NCBI GenBank assembly: GCA_016192825.1
Contig: JACPTK010000073.1
Location: forward strand, 1 to 51,578
DNA length: 51,578 nt
Direction of reading: 5' to 3'
Source of the DNA: Betaproteobacteria bacterium
GTDB taxonomy: Bacteria; Pseudomonadota; Gammaproteobacteria; Burkholderiales; SG8-41
The translations under genes and the position numbers were made by a program. The first letter of the stretch is position 1, and the number at the start of each line of letters is the position of its first letter. Shown here piece after piece: positions 8,087 through 15,728 of the stretch. A model generated the notes under the pieces. The model did not search any database and was not told where the DNA came from. It saw nothing but the letters and a program-made list of their open reading frames with translations.

Positions 8087-9060
8087 CACTGGGGTTTAAT
8101 GCCCGCGGCCTTCATCAATTTCGCCCACTTGGGAATTTCCGTCCGGATCAGTTTCGCAAATTCCGCCGGCGTCACCGGAGTCGGAGTGATGCCGCGCGCC
8201 TCCAGCTGCTTCCTGACCTGCGGGTCGCCCAGGGCGTGGCGCAGCTCGGTGTTCAGGCGGTTCACGATTGCCGGCGGCGTCTTGCCGGGAACCAGCAGCC
8301 CGTACCAGCCCGTCACGTCGTAGCCTTTCAGGCCCGACTCGTCGAAGGTCGGCACTTCCGGCATCGCCGGCGCGCGCTGGGGCGTGGTCATCGCGATCGC
8401 CCGCAGCTTGCCGGCCCGGATGTGCGCCACCAGCGTCGAGATCGAGCCGAAGAACATCGGCACCCGGCCCGCCAGGAAATCGGGCATGACCTGGCCGCCG
8501 CCCTTGTAGGGGACGTGCACGAGGTCGAGGCCGGCCATCGAGCGAAGCAACTCGGCGGCGAGGTGCGGCGGGCTGCCGATCCCTGTGGATGCGTAGGTCA
8601 CCTGCCCGGGCCGGGCCTTGGCCCAGGCGATGAACTCGCCCAGCGTCTTGGCGGGAACCGACGGGTGCACCGTGAGCAGGTAGGGGCCGCTGCCGGCGAG
8701 GCCGACCGGCGCGAAATCGCGCAGGCTGTCGTAAGGCAGCTTCTTGCGCAGGCTCGGGTTCACGGCGAAGCCCGCGGCCACGATGACCATCGTGTACCCG
8801 TCGGGATTCGCCTGCGACACGATCTCGCAGGCCACCGCGCTGTTCGCGCCCGGGCGGTTGTCGGCGACGACCGGCTGCCCCAGGCGGGCGGCGAGCCCCT
8901 CGCCGACGATGCGGCCGACGGTATCGGCGGTGCCGCCCGGGGCGAAAGACACCACCAGCCGGATGGGGCGACTGGGATAGCCCGCCGCGCCCTGTGCGAA
9001 CGTGGTGCCGGCGACGGCCAGCGCGGCGAGCGCCGCCAGGATTCGAAGCGAATGTTTCAT
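8086..9060 (-). CDS. Bug/TctC-family periplasmic solute receptor
   Basis: This 324-residue receptor of the tripartite tricarboxylate transporter family binds a small carboxylate in the periplasm. Residues 1-23 form a signal peptide. The family start YPSRPIRLVVSFAPGGTADTVGR and the mid-domain YASTGIGSPPHLAAELL and VHVPYKGGG motifs follow. A strong GAGGAGG ribosome site precedes the ATG at 9060. No TctA or TctB genes are beside it, as is usual for the expanded orphan Bug receptors of Burkholderiales. Its ligand is unknown, but the adjacent hydroxyacid dehydrogenase and Gfo/Idh genes suggest a hydroxy- or sugar acid. Confidence 0.92.
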   Translation of the reverse strand: MKHSLRILAALAALAVAGTTFAQGAAGYPSRPIRLVVSFAPGGTADTVGRIVGEGLAARLGQPVVADNRPGANSAVACEIVSQANPDGYTMVIVAAGFAVNPSLRKKLPYDSLRDFAPVGLAGSGPYLLTVHPSVPAKTLGEFIAWAKARPGQVTYASTGIGSPPHLAAELLRSMAGLDLVHVPYKGGGQVMPDFLAGRVPMFFGSISTLVAHIRAGKLRAIAMTTPQRAPAMPEVPTFDESGLKGYDVTGWYGLLVPGKTPPAIVNRLNTELRHALGDPQVRKQLEARGITPTPVTPAEFAKLIRTEIPKWAKLMKAAGIKPQ

Positions 9061-9096
9061 GTTGTGTCCTCCTCGTGGTGGTTGGGCGCGACCCGT

Positions 9097-10104
9097 TCAG
9101 TCGCTCGCCAGGATTTCCGCGACTTCGACGCGGCGTCCCTCGCGCGCCGATTTTAACCCCGCGCGCAGCACGGCGAGCGAGCGGGTCGAGGCTTCGCCCT
9201 CCATTTCCGGCTTTCCTTTTCCGCGCACGGCGTCCGCGAATTCCTCCAGCTCCTCGCGGATCGTGTCGTTTTTCTCGCACGGCACCGGCACGACCTGGCT
9301 GGTGCCGCGCTTGAGCCAGCGCAGTCCCTGGTGCAGGTCGTAATAGGCGGTCGCCTCCTTGCCGTAGATGTTCATGAGGTAGTACTCGGAGGCGGAAGCA
9401 TAGCAGGCGTTGAGCGTGGAGCGCGCGCCGTTCTCGTGCTCCAGCAACAGGCTCGCGACGTCGGGATTCTCCCCGGGGAGCACGAGCTGGACCAGGCTGC
9501 CGCTCACGGCCTTGACCGGGCCCATCAGGTACTCGAGGACATCGGTGTAGTGGATGCCGATCTGGAGCATCACGCCCCCCGGCATGCCCTCCGCCGTGTA
9601 GCGCCACGAGCCAAGCTCGAACTGCCCGAGGCGGTCGCGGCTGATATTGGCTTCGGCGTTGACGAGCTTGCCGAACACGCCGTCGTCGATCTGCTTGCGG
9701 ATCCAGCGGAAGTGGCTCTCCTTGCGCCGCTGGTAGCCCAGCGCCAGCACCACGCCCGCCTCGCGGCACGCGTCGGTGAGCGCCCGCGCGTCGGTGATCG
9801 TATTCGCGATGGGCTTGTCGAGGAACACGTGCTTGCCGGCCCGGGCGGCGGCGCGCGTCGTCTCGAGATGCACGTTGTTGGGCGTCGTGTTGATGACCGC
9901 ATCGATGCCGCGGTCATTCAATATCTCTTCGTACGAGCGAGCTGGCTTGCAGCCATATTTCGCGGCAAAGGCCTGGCGCTTGTCGTCCGAGCGCGTGTAG
10001 CAGGAAACGATTTCGATCCGGTCCGAGCGCTTGATGGCGTCCGCCAGCACGTCCGACCACCAGCCCATTCCAATACTGGCCACTCTCAACGGCCCGGATG
10101 CCAT
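9097..10104 (-). CDS. Gfo/Idh/MocA family oxidoreductase
   Basis: This 335-residue NAD(P)-dependent dehydrogenase has an N-terminal Rossmann domain and a C-terminal alpha/beta dimerisation domain. Family marks are the glycine motif near residue 12 (GMGWWSD), the DKPIANT variant of the EKP motif, and GGVMLQIGIHYTDVLEYL with the conserved histidine. It probably acts on a sugar, cyclitol or sugar-acid substrate. It lies 36 bases upstream of the Bug receptor gene in the same operon. Confidence 0.9.
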   Translation of the reverse strand: MASGPLRVASIGMGWWSDVLADAIKRSDRIEIVSCYTRSDDKRQAFAAKYGCKPARSYEEILNDRGIDAVINTTPNNVHLETTRAAARAGKHVFLDKPIANTITDARALTDACREAGVVLALGYQRRKESHFRWIRKQIDDGVFGKLVNAEANISRDRLGQFELGSWRYTAEGMPGGVMLQIGIHYTDVLEYLMGPVKAVSGSLVQLVLPGENPDVASLLLEHENGARSTLNACYASASEYYLMNIYGKEATAYYDLHQGLRWLKRGTSQVVPVPCEKNDTIREELEEFADAVRGKGKPEMEGEASTRSLAVLRAGLKSAREGRRVEVAEILASD

Positions 10105-10133
10105 GGATACCCTATCCCCTTGTCAGGTCAGTT

Positions 10134-10246
10134 GCGTGATGCGTGATGCGTGATGCGTGATCGGTGAATGGTGAATGGACCGAGGCCGGGGCGTGCGACA
10201 CGGCGACGGTTCAGTCTACTCACTACTCACCAATCACCACTCACGC
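10134..10246. repeat. Inverted heptad array
   Basis: The left arm (10134-10178) has four GCGTGAT heptads, then CGGTGAA, TGGTGAA and TGG, for 45 nt. The right arm (10216-10246) is the 31-nt module CTACTCA CTACTCA CCAATCA CCACTCA CGC. The arms are in opposite orientation. The right arm overlaps the GlcG-family stop codon. Confidence 0.85.
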
Positions 10247-10693
10247 CTTGTCGATTTTCCAGCCGGCGCCGATTGCCTCCACCGCCTCGCGCGCGAGCTG
10301 GTCGTCGAGTTCCCAGTTGGCGCCGGAGACGCCGACGCCGCCGATGCATTCGCCGTCGACGATGATCGGATAGCCGCCTTCCATCGCGGTCCAGCGCTCG
10401 GCGCCCGCCGCGAGGGCGAGCCCGAGGGCGTGCATCGTGTCGAGCGATTGCCCCGCCGCGCCCGTCATGGTCGTGGGCCGCTTGTTCGAGGCGGCGCATA
10501 CCGCTTTCGTGGTGGAGGAGTGAACGGTATGAAAGCGCCCGCCGTCCATGCGCTGGACGAGGATCGCGTGGCCCCCGGCGTCCACGATGGAAACCGCCAC
10601 CGCGAATCCCGCACGCTCGGCGCCGGCGGTGGCCGACTCCATCATCTTCTTCGCCCCGGCCAGTGTAAGGCGTTTCGAGCTCGCAACGTACAT
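10241..10693 (-). CDS. GlcG/HbpS family protein (DUF336)
   Basis: This 150-residue protein of the GlcG/HbpS/PduO C-terminal family has the motifs VAVSIVDAGGHAILVQRMDG, STTKAVCAA and GGYPIIVDGECIGGVGVSGA. Members bind haem or cobalamin or act as small accessory proteins in catabolic operons; the biochemical role is usually uncertain. The ATG at 10693 has GGGAG seven bases upstream. It is the first gene of the minus-strand operon leading to the Gfo/Idh and Bug genes, and it is divergent from the acyl-CoA dehydrogenase across the 29-bp palindrome. Confidence 0.88.
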   Translation of the reverse strand: MYVASSKRLTLAGAKKMMESATAGAERAGFAVAVSIVDAGGHAILVQRMDGGRFHTVHSSTTKAVCAASNKRPTTMTGAAGQSLDTMHALGLALAAGAERWTAMEGGYPIIVDGECIGGVGVSGANWELDDQLAREAVEAIGAGWKIDKA

Positions 10694-10718
10694 CGTTTTC
10701 TCCCTCTCGCTTCGAATT

Positions 10719-10747
10719 CATCAAAACGGCCAATGGCCGTTTTGATG
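10719..10747. promoter_or_regulatory. 29-bp palindromic operator in a divergent promoter region
   Basis: Perfect 14-bp arms (CATCAAAACGGCCA and TGGCCGTTTTGATG) flank a single central A. No T-run follows, so it is not a typical terminator. It sits between the divergent GlcG and acyl-CoA dehydrogenase genes and covers the expected -35 position of the rightward promoter. It is probably the binding site of a dimeric regulator encoded elsewhere. Confidence 0.7.
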
Positions 10748-10755
10748 TTTCCATC

Positions 10756-10761
10756 TATAAT
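10756..10761 (+). promoter_or_regulatory. -10 box (TATAAT) for the acyl-CoA dehydrogenase operon
   Basis: This exact consensus hexamer lies about 35 bases before the start codon at 10796. The -35 position falls inside the palindrome and is a poor match to consensus, so activation or repression at the palindrome is likely. Confidence 0.5.
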
Positions 10762-10795
10762 CTCACGTATTTTCCATCATTCCCGCGACAGGTCA

Positions 10796-11962
10796 ATGAA
10801 GACCGCTTCCGGCGAAGACCAGCACGGCGAATTGCGCGAGGGCGTGCGCGTGCTGTGCCGGCAGTTCGACAGCGCGTACTGGCAGAAGGTGGACGAGGCG
10901 CGCGGCTACCCGGACGCGTTCGTCGAGTCGCTCACCAGGGCCGGGTGGCTGTCCGCGCTGATACCCGAGCCATACGGCGGTTCCGGCCTCACGCTGACCG
11001 AGGCCTCCGTCATCATGGAGGAAATCAACCGCTCGGGCGGCAATTCCGGCGCGTGCCACGGCCAGATGTACAACATGGGCACGCTGCTGCGGCACGGCTC
11101 GGAGGCGCAGAAGCGCCAGTACCTGCCGAAGATCGCGACCGGCGAGCTGCGGCTCCAGTCCATGGCGGTCACGGAGCCGACGGCGGGCACGGACACCACC
11201 AAGATCAAGACGATTGCGGTAAAGAAGGGCGACCGCTACGTGGTCAACGGGCAGAAGGTGTGGACTTCCCGCGTGCAGCACTCCGAGCTCATGATCCTGC
11301 TCGCGCGCACGACGCCGCTGGCGGACGTGAAGAAGAAGTCCGAGGGCATGTCCATCTTCATCGTGGACCTGCGCGCGGCGGCGAAGAAGGGCATGACGGT
11401 GAAGCCGATCCGCAACATGGTGAATCACGAGACCAACGAGCTGTTCTTCGACCAACTGGAGATTCCTGCGGAGAACCTGATCGGCGAGGAGGGGAAGGGC
11501 TTCAAGTACATCCTCGACGGGCTCAATGCCGAGCGCATCCTGATTGCCGCGGAATGCATCGGCGACGGCTACTGGTTCACCGACCGGGCGACGATGTACG
11601 CGAAGGAGCGCATCGTGTTCGACCGCCCGATCGGCAAGAACCAGGGCGTCCAGTTCCCGATCGCGCGCGCCTACGTCAACGTGCAGGCGGCGGACCTCAT
11701 GCGCTACCGGGCGGCGGCGCTGTTCGATGCCGGCAAGCCGTGCGGGGCGGAGGCCAACATGGCCAAGCTGCTCGCGGCGGACGCCTCGTGGGAAGCGGCC
11801 AACGTCTGCCTCCAGACGCACGGCGGCTTCGGCTTCGCCGCGGAGTACGACGTCGAGCGCAAGTTCCGCGAGACGCGGCTCTACCAGGTGGCGCCGATTT
11901 CCACCAACCTGATCCTGTCGTACATCGGCGAGCACGTTTTGGGCATGCCACGTTCCTTCTGA
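10796..11962 (+). CDS. Acyl-CoA dehydrogenase
   Basis: This 388-residue flavoenzyme introduces a double bond into an acyl-CoA and passes electrons to ETF. Domain order is normal: N-terminal helices, the middle FAD-contact strand LQSMAVTEPTAGTDTTKIKT, then the C-terminal helical domain. The C-terminal segment QTHGGFGFAAEYDVERKFRETRLYQVAPISTN is typical; the usual catalytic Glu of short-chain members is not obvious. The ATG at 10796 follows ACAGG. The frame is open back to 10175, but that part is antisense to the GlcG gene. A CaiB-type CoA-transferase gene follows, suggesting CoA activation and then oxidation of an imported acid. Confidence 0.92.
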   Translation: MKTASGEDQHGELREGVRVLCRQFDSAYWQKVDEARGYPDAFVESLTRAGWLSALIPEPYGGSGLTLTEASVIMEEINRSGGNSGACHGQMYNMGTLLRHGSEAQKRQYLPKIATGELRLQSMAVTEPTAGTDTTKIKTIAVKKGDRYVVNGQKVWTSRVQHSELMILLARTTPLADVKKKSEGMSIFIVDLRAAAKKGMTVKPIRNMVNHETNELFFDQLEIPAENLIGEEGKGFKYILDGLNAERILIAAECIGDGYWFTDRATMYAKERIVFDRPIGKNQGVQFPIARAYVNVQAADLMRYRAAALFDAGKPCGAEANMAKLLAADASWEAANVCLQTHGGFGFAAEYDVERKFRETRLYQVAPISTNLILSYIGEHVLGMPRSF

Positions 11963-11965
11963 ACC

Positions 11966-12066
11966 GCGTGAATGGTGATTGGTGAATAGTGATTGGATGA
12001 ATTCACAATCTTGCGGCCGCGACCTGCGGCCTGGTCCATTCACCATTCACTAATCACTCATCACGC
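11966..12066. repeat. Inverted pair of 31-nt heptad modules
   Basis: The arms are 11966-11996 and 12036-12066. The right arm is CCATTCA CCATTCA CTAATCA CTCATCA CGC, and the left arm is its imperfect reverse complement (25 of 31 positions by hand alignment). The element begins four bases after the acyl-CoA dehydrogenase stop codon. Confidence 0.88.
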
Positions 12067-12082
12067 CTTTTCGCGTGCAGAA

Positions 12083-13288
12083 ATGAGACCACTCGATGGG
12101 ATTACGGTCGTGTCGCTGGAGCAGGCGGTGGCGGCGCCATTCGCCACGCGCCACCTCGCCGATCTGGGCGCGCGCGTGATCAAGATCGAGCGCCCGAAAG
12201 TGGGCGACTTCGCGCGCGATTACGACCGCACGGTGAAGGGGATGTCGTCCCATTTCGTCTGGCTGAACCGCAGCAAGGAGAGCCTGACGCTCGACGTCAA
12301 GCATCCCAAGGCGAACGAGATTCTTTCACAGCTGATCGGCCGCGCCGATGTCTTCATCCAGAACCTTGCGCCCGGAGCGTCCGCCCGCCTGGGGCTGGCG
12401 GCGGAGACGTTGCTGGAAGCGCATCCGCGGCTGATCGTGTGCGACGTCTCGGGTTACGGAGACAGCGGCCCGTATGCCAGCAAGAAGGCGTACGACCTGC
12501 TGGTGCAGAGCGAAGCGGGCGTGCTGTCGGTGACCGGAACGCCGGAGATCCCGAGCAAGGTCGGCATCTCGATCGCCGACATAGCGACCGGGGTGTACGC
12601 GTACTCCGGCATCCTGACCGCGCTCTACCGCCGGGAGAAAACCGGCAAGGGCGGCCGCGTCGAAGTCACGATGCTCGAGGCGCTGGGGGAGTGGATGGGC
12701 TACCCGCTTTACTACGCCCATTTCAGCGGCGCCGCGCCGCCGCGCACCGGGCCGGATCACGCCACTATCGTGCCGTACGGCCGCTACCTGACCGGAGACG
12801 GCAGGAGCGTGATGCTCGGGCTGCAGAACGAGCGGGAGTGGGCGGTGTTCTGCGACAAGGTGCTCGGCCAGCCCGGGCTGGCGGCCGACGCGCGCTACGA
12901 CACGAACTTCAAGCGCAATGAACGCCGCGAGGAGGTCGCGGCGTTCATCAATAAAGTGTTTTCGACACTGACGGTCGAGCAAGTGGTCGCGAGGCTCGAT
13001 GAAGCCGGAATCGCCAACGCGCGCATGAATACCCCGGAAGCAGTGTGGGAGCACGCCCAGCTCAAGGCACGGGGACGGTGGCGCGAGGTCGGCTCGCCCG
13101 TGGGAAAGATTCCAGCGCTGCTGCCGCCGGCCACGGTCTCCGGCTTGGACGCGCGCATGGACCCGATCCCGGAGATCGGCGAGCACACCGAGCGCATCCT
13201 CGTCGAGCTCGGCTTCAGCGGCGCGGAAATCAGCGAGCTGAACGCCGCCGGCGCGATTTCATTCGAGCGGCGCAAGCCGCAGAATTGA
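12083..13288 (+). CDS. CaiB/BaiF (class III) CoA-transferase
   Basis: This 401-residue family III CoA-transferase moves CoA between carboxylic acids. The N-terminal LDGITVVSLEQAVAAPFATRHLADLGARVIKIE is canonical, and the catalytic aspartate lies in AYDLLVQSEAGVLSVTG. The C-terminal IPEIGEHTERILVELGFSGAEI matches the family end. The ATG at 12083 matches the family N-terminus; upstream codons are repeat DNA. It is co-directional with the acyl-CoA dehydrogenase, so the two probably work on the same substrate. Confidence 0.93.
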   Translation: MRPLDGITVVSLEQAVAAPFATRHLADLGARVIKIERPKVGDFARDYDRTVKGMSSHFVWLNRSKESLTLDVKHPKANEILSQLIGRADVFIQNLAPGASARLGLAAETLLEAHPRLIVCDVSGYGDSGPYASKKAYDLLVQSEAGVLSVTGTPEIPSKVGISIADIATGVYAYSGILTALYRREKTGKGGRVEVTMLEALGEWMGYPLYYAHFSGAAPPRTGPDHATIVPYGRYLTGDGRSVMLGLQNEREWAVFCDKVLGQPGLAADARYDTNFKRNERREEVAAFINKVFSTLTVEQVVARLDEAGIANARMNTPEAVWEHAQLKARGRWREVGSPVGKIPALLPPATVSGLDARMDPIPEIGEHTERILVELGFSGAEISELNAAGAISFERRKPQN

Positions 13289-13294
13289 GGAAAT

Positions 13295-13387
13295 ACGTGA
13301 TTTGTGATTAGTAATTGGATGAAACCCTCGGCAAGGGCGTGCAAATGCAGAACGGTCTAATCACTACTCACCAATCACTAATCACGC
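13295..13387. repeat. Inverted heptad array
   Basis: The left arm (13295-13318) has three heptads plus three bases. The right arm (13357-13387) is the 31-nt module CTAATCA CTACTCA CCAATCA CTAATCA CGC. The array sits between convergent genes and overlaps the stop of the citrate-synthase-like gene, so it could act as a two-way terminator hairpin. Confidence 0.85.
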
Positions 13388-14167
13388 CTTCCCGCTTCGA
13401 AGGTGGGCGGTAGCTTCCTCCTCCGCCCGCGCCTTGATCTCGCGCGCCATCGGCTCGCGCATTTCCTCGCGGATGTGTCCCACCAGCCCGATGGCGCGCG
13501 CCATGACGCCGATGCCGCGGATGATTCGCCACGGCAGCTGCAGCTCGCTGGCGATTGCGCCGATTGCGCCAGTCGCGTTGACCGGCAGTGATTTCCCGTA
13601 AACCGCTTCCGCCTCCTGCGCCACCCGTTTCATGAGCCTGACGTAAGGCCCGTCGTAGCCGTTCTCGGCGGCGATCTGGAACAGCCGCGGCGCCCGCGGG
13701 TCGACCGGCTTGTGCAGGTGGTGCCCGATGCCGGGAACGGCCTGCTTGCGGCCGTGGAAACGCTCGACGATCTGCCGCGCGAGCGCGTCGAAATCCGCCT
13801 TTTTGGAGGGGTCTGGAATCGCCTCCTGCAGCATGCGCGCCGCGGTTTCCATGCTGCCGACGAAGACGCTTCCCAACCCGCACAGACCGGCTGCGACCGC
13901 GGCCTGCATCGCCTCCGGCGCGCCAACGTAGGTCATGCGGGTCGTGATGGCGCTCGGCGTCAGGCCGTGCTCGACCAGCGTCACGGCGATCGCGTTGAAC
14001 ACGACCGATTCGCGGGTCGTCGGCAGGCGATCGGTCAGCTCGAGGAACGCCATGTCGCCGAGCGAGAGGGTGCCCAGAATGTCCTTGCACAAGTCGAAGC
14101 CCTTGATCGTGATCGTGGACGGCGTGCTCCAGGCGATGTCGGTGCGGATCGGTTTGCGCTTGGTCAT
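13382..14167 (-). CDS. Citryl-CoA lyase/citrate synthase-like protein
   Basis: This 261-residue protein corresponds to the citrate-synthase fold seen in short citryl-CoA lyase homologues; full citrate synthase is about 430 residues. The motif PGIGHHLHKPVDPRAPRLFQ carries the active-site histidine region, and LPVNATGAIGAIASEL matches the conserved C-terminal part. It may cleave a CoA thioester of a hydroxy-acid into acetyl-CoA and an oxoacid, consistent with the neighbouring CoA-transferase. It is convergent with the CaiB gene. Confidence 0.8.
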   Translation of the reverse strand: MTKRKPIRTDIAWSTPSTITIKGFDLCKDILGTLSLGDMAFLELTDRLPTTRESVVFNAIAVTLVEHGLTPSAITTRMTYVGAPEAMQAAVAAGLCGLGSVFVGSMETAARMLQEAIPDPSKKADFDALARQIVERFHGRKQAVPGIGHHLHKPVDPRAPRLFQIAAENGYDGPYVRLMKRVAQEAEAVYGKSLPVNATGAIGAIASELQLPWRIIRGIGVMARAIGLVGHIREEMREPMAREIKARAEEEATAHLRSGKA

Positions 14168-14338
14168 GGTGGCGGTTCCTGTTTCGAATGGGCTGGCCGA
14201 TCCGGGAATTCTAGCGGACGCGCGGGGTGACGGACTTCACCGACGAGGCGCTGCAGGACGAGCCCGACGTGCACGGCTTGCTGGCGACTGGATCCCACGG
14301 GCGTGGCTGGAATGCCGCCCGTAAGCGGTGATCTCGAG
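14168..14338. other. Intergenic stretch with one short open frame
   Basis: Upstream of the citrate-synthase-like gene this stretch holds only a 34-codon GTG frame at 14227-14331 (TDFTDEALQDEPDVHGLLATG...). It has protein-like composition but no family I recognise. It may be a remnant like the neighbouring CaiB fragment. No repeat module is present. Confidence 0.3.
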
Positions 14339-14351
14339 TTCACATTGCAAA
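14339..14351 (+). promoter_or_regulatory. Candidate IclR operator, copy 1
   Basis: TTCACATTGCAAA matches the two other sites in the cluster (17452-17464 and 21059-21071) with one change. It is an imperfect palindrome around a central T (TTCACA-T-TGYRAA). It lies upstream of the CaiB remnant and the dehydrogenase-like gene. Confidence 0.5.
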
Positions 14352-14398
14352 ATATCGGTTGCGGAGTAATCTAGCCGAACCTCGCGCAGGCGTTCATA

Positions 14399-14629
14399 TT
14401 GAATAAGTTCAGCTTCGGCGGCAAGGGCATTGCCGCGTCAATGGCGGACGTACTGGCGCCGCGGCTTGGTGAACGCGATGCCTGTCATTGCAGGAGCGGC
14501 CGGGATATTCCAAGGAGCGCCTGAACTCATTGCACGAGGCCGGCGTTTTCCGATGAACAAGTTCAAGACGTGATGCGCGGCACGCTTCGGGTTACCAGGA
14601 TTCCGGCCGACAAAGGGCTGCGGTCATGA
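14399..14629 (+). pseudogene. 3' remnant of a CaiB/BaiF CoA-transferase gene
   Basis: The family C-terminal signature survives in two frames. A-P-R-L-G-E is encoded at 14456-14473, and GYSKERLNSLHEAGVF at 14503-14550. In intact CaiB proteins about nine residues (27 bases) separate these motifs; here 29 bases do, which is a frameshift. A second shift near 14550 leads into a tail (DEQVQDVMRGTLRVTRIP) ending at the TGA that overlaps the next start codon. The rest of the gene is gone. The operator-like site upstream suggests it was once the first gene of this operon. Confidence 0.6.
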
Positions 14630-15651
14630 GCATCGCTGTAACGCTACTGCCGGGCGACGGGATCGGGCCTGAGATCGTCCGCGCCGCTCGCCGCGTGGTA
14701 GATGCGACGGGTGTGCGGGTGGACTGGGAGGAGATGACTGCGGGTGAGCTGGCATACGGCCGCCAGGGCACACCGGTGCCGGAGGAGGTGCTCGCCAGTG
14801 CGCGCCGCAGCGGGCTGGTGCTCAAGGGACCGTTGACGAACCCCGGGGGAACGCCCTACGGCAGTCCCACGATCATGCTGCGCCGGCGTTTGGGCCTGTT
14901 TGCCAGCGTTCGCTGTGGACGGGCGGGTCCCGGCGTTCCGTCCCGGTTTCCCGGTATGGACCTCGTTATCGTGCGGGAGATCACCGAAGATGTTTCCGCC
15001 GAGTCCAGCCAGGCTGTTGGCGACCAGGGAGGAATCGCCATCCGGGTGATCACTCGTCCCGCTTCGCTTCGCGTTTCCCGCTTTGCCTTCGATCTGGCGC
15101 GTCGGCTTGGGCGGACCTGCATCACTGTCGCCCATGTTGCCACCAACTTCAAGACCACCGACGGACTGTTCCTTGCGGCTGCGAGAGAGGTGGCAGCGGC
15201 GTACCCGGACATCGGCCTGAACGATGAGTTATTGGACGCCGTCTGCCTGCACCTTATGCGAAACCCCGCTCGGGTGGACATGCTGCTGACCCCCAACTTC
15301 TACGGCAATTTCCTCAGCGGGCTGATCGCCGGCATGGCGGGCAGCGTGGGAATGCAGTCGGGAGCCGACTACGGAGAGGGTGTCGCCATGTTCGAGGCTG
15401 GGCACGGCACTCTGCCCAGGCATGCGGGCAAGGACCTGGCCAACCCCGCCGGATTGATTCTTGCCGCGGCTCTCCTGCTGGACCACGCCGGGGAGACCCA
15501 GGCGGGCCAGGCCATCCGGAATGCGGTGGACTGCGTAACCGCTGCCGGCCGCGACGTGACTTACGATCTGGGAGGCGCCGCCGGGACCCAGGCCATGGCC
15601 GACGCAATTGTTGCCAGTCTTGGCGCGGAGGCAGGCATTAAGGCTGCATGA
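14626..15651 (+). CDS. Isocitrate/isopropylmalate dehydrogenase-family protein, catalytic residues replaced
   Basis: This 341-residue protein has the decarboxylating beta-hydroxyacid dehydrogenase fold. It keeps LLPGDGIGPEI near the N-terminus, the RRRLGLFASVR substrate-loop arginines and D204. The catalytic tyrosine of the NTEGxY motif is Ser124 (REITEDVSAES). The catalytic lysine of HKANxxK is Val171 (AHVATNFKTTDGLF). Two metal-binding aspartates of YGDxxSD are Asn228 and Gly232 (FYGNFLSGLIAG). Oxidative decarboxylation therefore looks impossible by the normal mechanism. The frame is intact and the fold residues are conserved, so this is probably a pseudoenzyme or a repurposed enzyme, not a decaying gene. 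It lies directly upstream of the UGSC selenoprotein gene. Confidence 0.85.
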   Translation: MSIAVTLLPGDGIGPEIVRAARRVVDATGVRVDWEEMTAGELAYGRQGTPVPEEVLASARRSGLVLKGPLTNPGGTPYGSPTIMLRRRLGLFASVRCGRAGPGVPSRFPGMDLVIVREITEDVSAESSQAVGDQGGIAIRVITRPASLRVSRFAFDLARRLGRTCITVAHVATNFKTTDGLFLAAAREVAAAYPDIGLNDELLDAVCLHLMRNPARVDMLLTPNFYGNFLSGLIAGMAGSVGMQSGADYGEGVAMFEAGHGTLPRHAGKDLANPAGLILAAALLLDHAGETQAGQAIRNAVDCVTAAGRDVTYDLGGAAGTQAMADAIVASLGAEAGIKAA

Positions 15652-15728
15652 ACGGCGCAGGCCAACGAAGTTGCGAGCAAAATGGCGCGTGGCCGAGGCG
15701 ACGACAACTCACAAACGGAGAGGGAAGA

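Noticed and set aside
10719-10747. Rho-independent terminator
   Set aside because: There is no downstream T-run, and it is located between divergent start codons.
10175-10795. N-terminal extension of the acyl-CoA dehydrogenase
   Set aside because: It would be antisense to the GlcG gene and cross repeat DNA and a palindrome. The ATG at 10796 gives normal family length.
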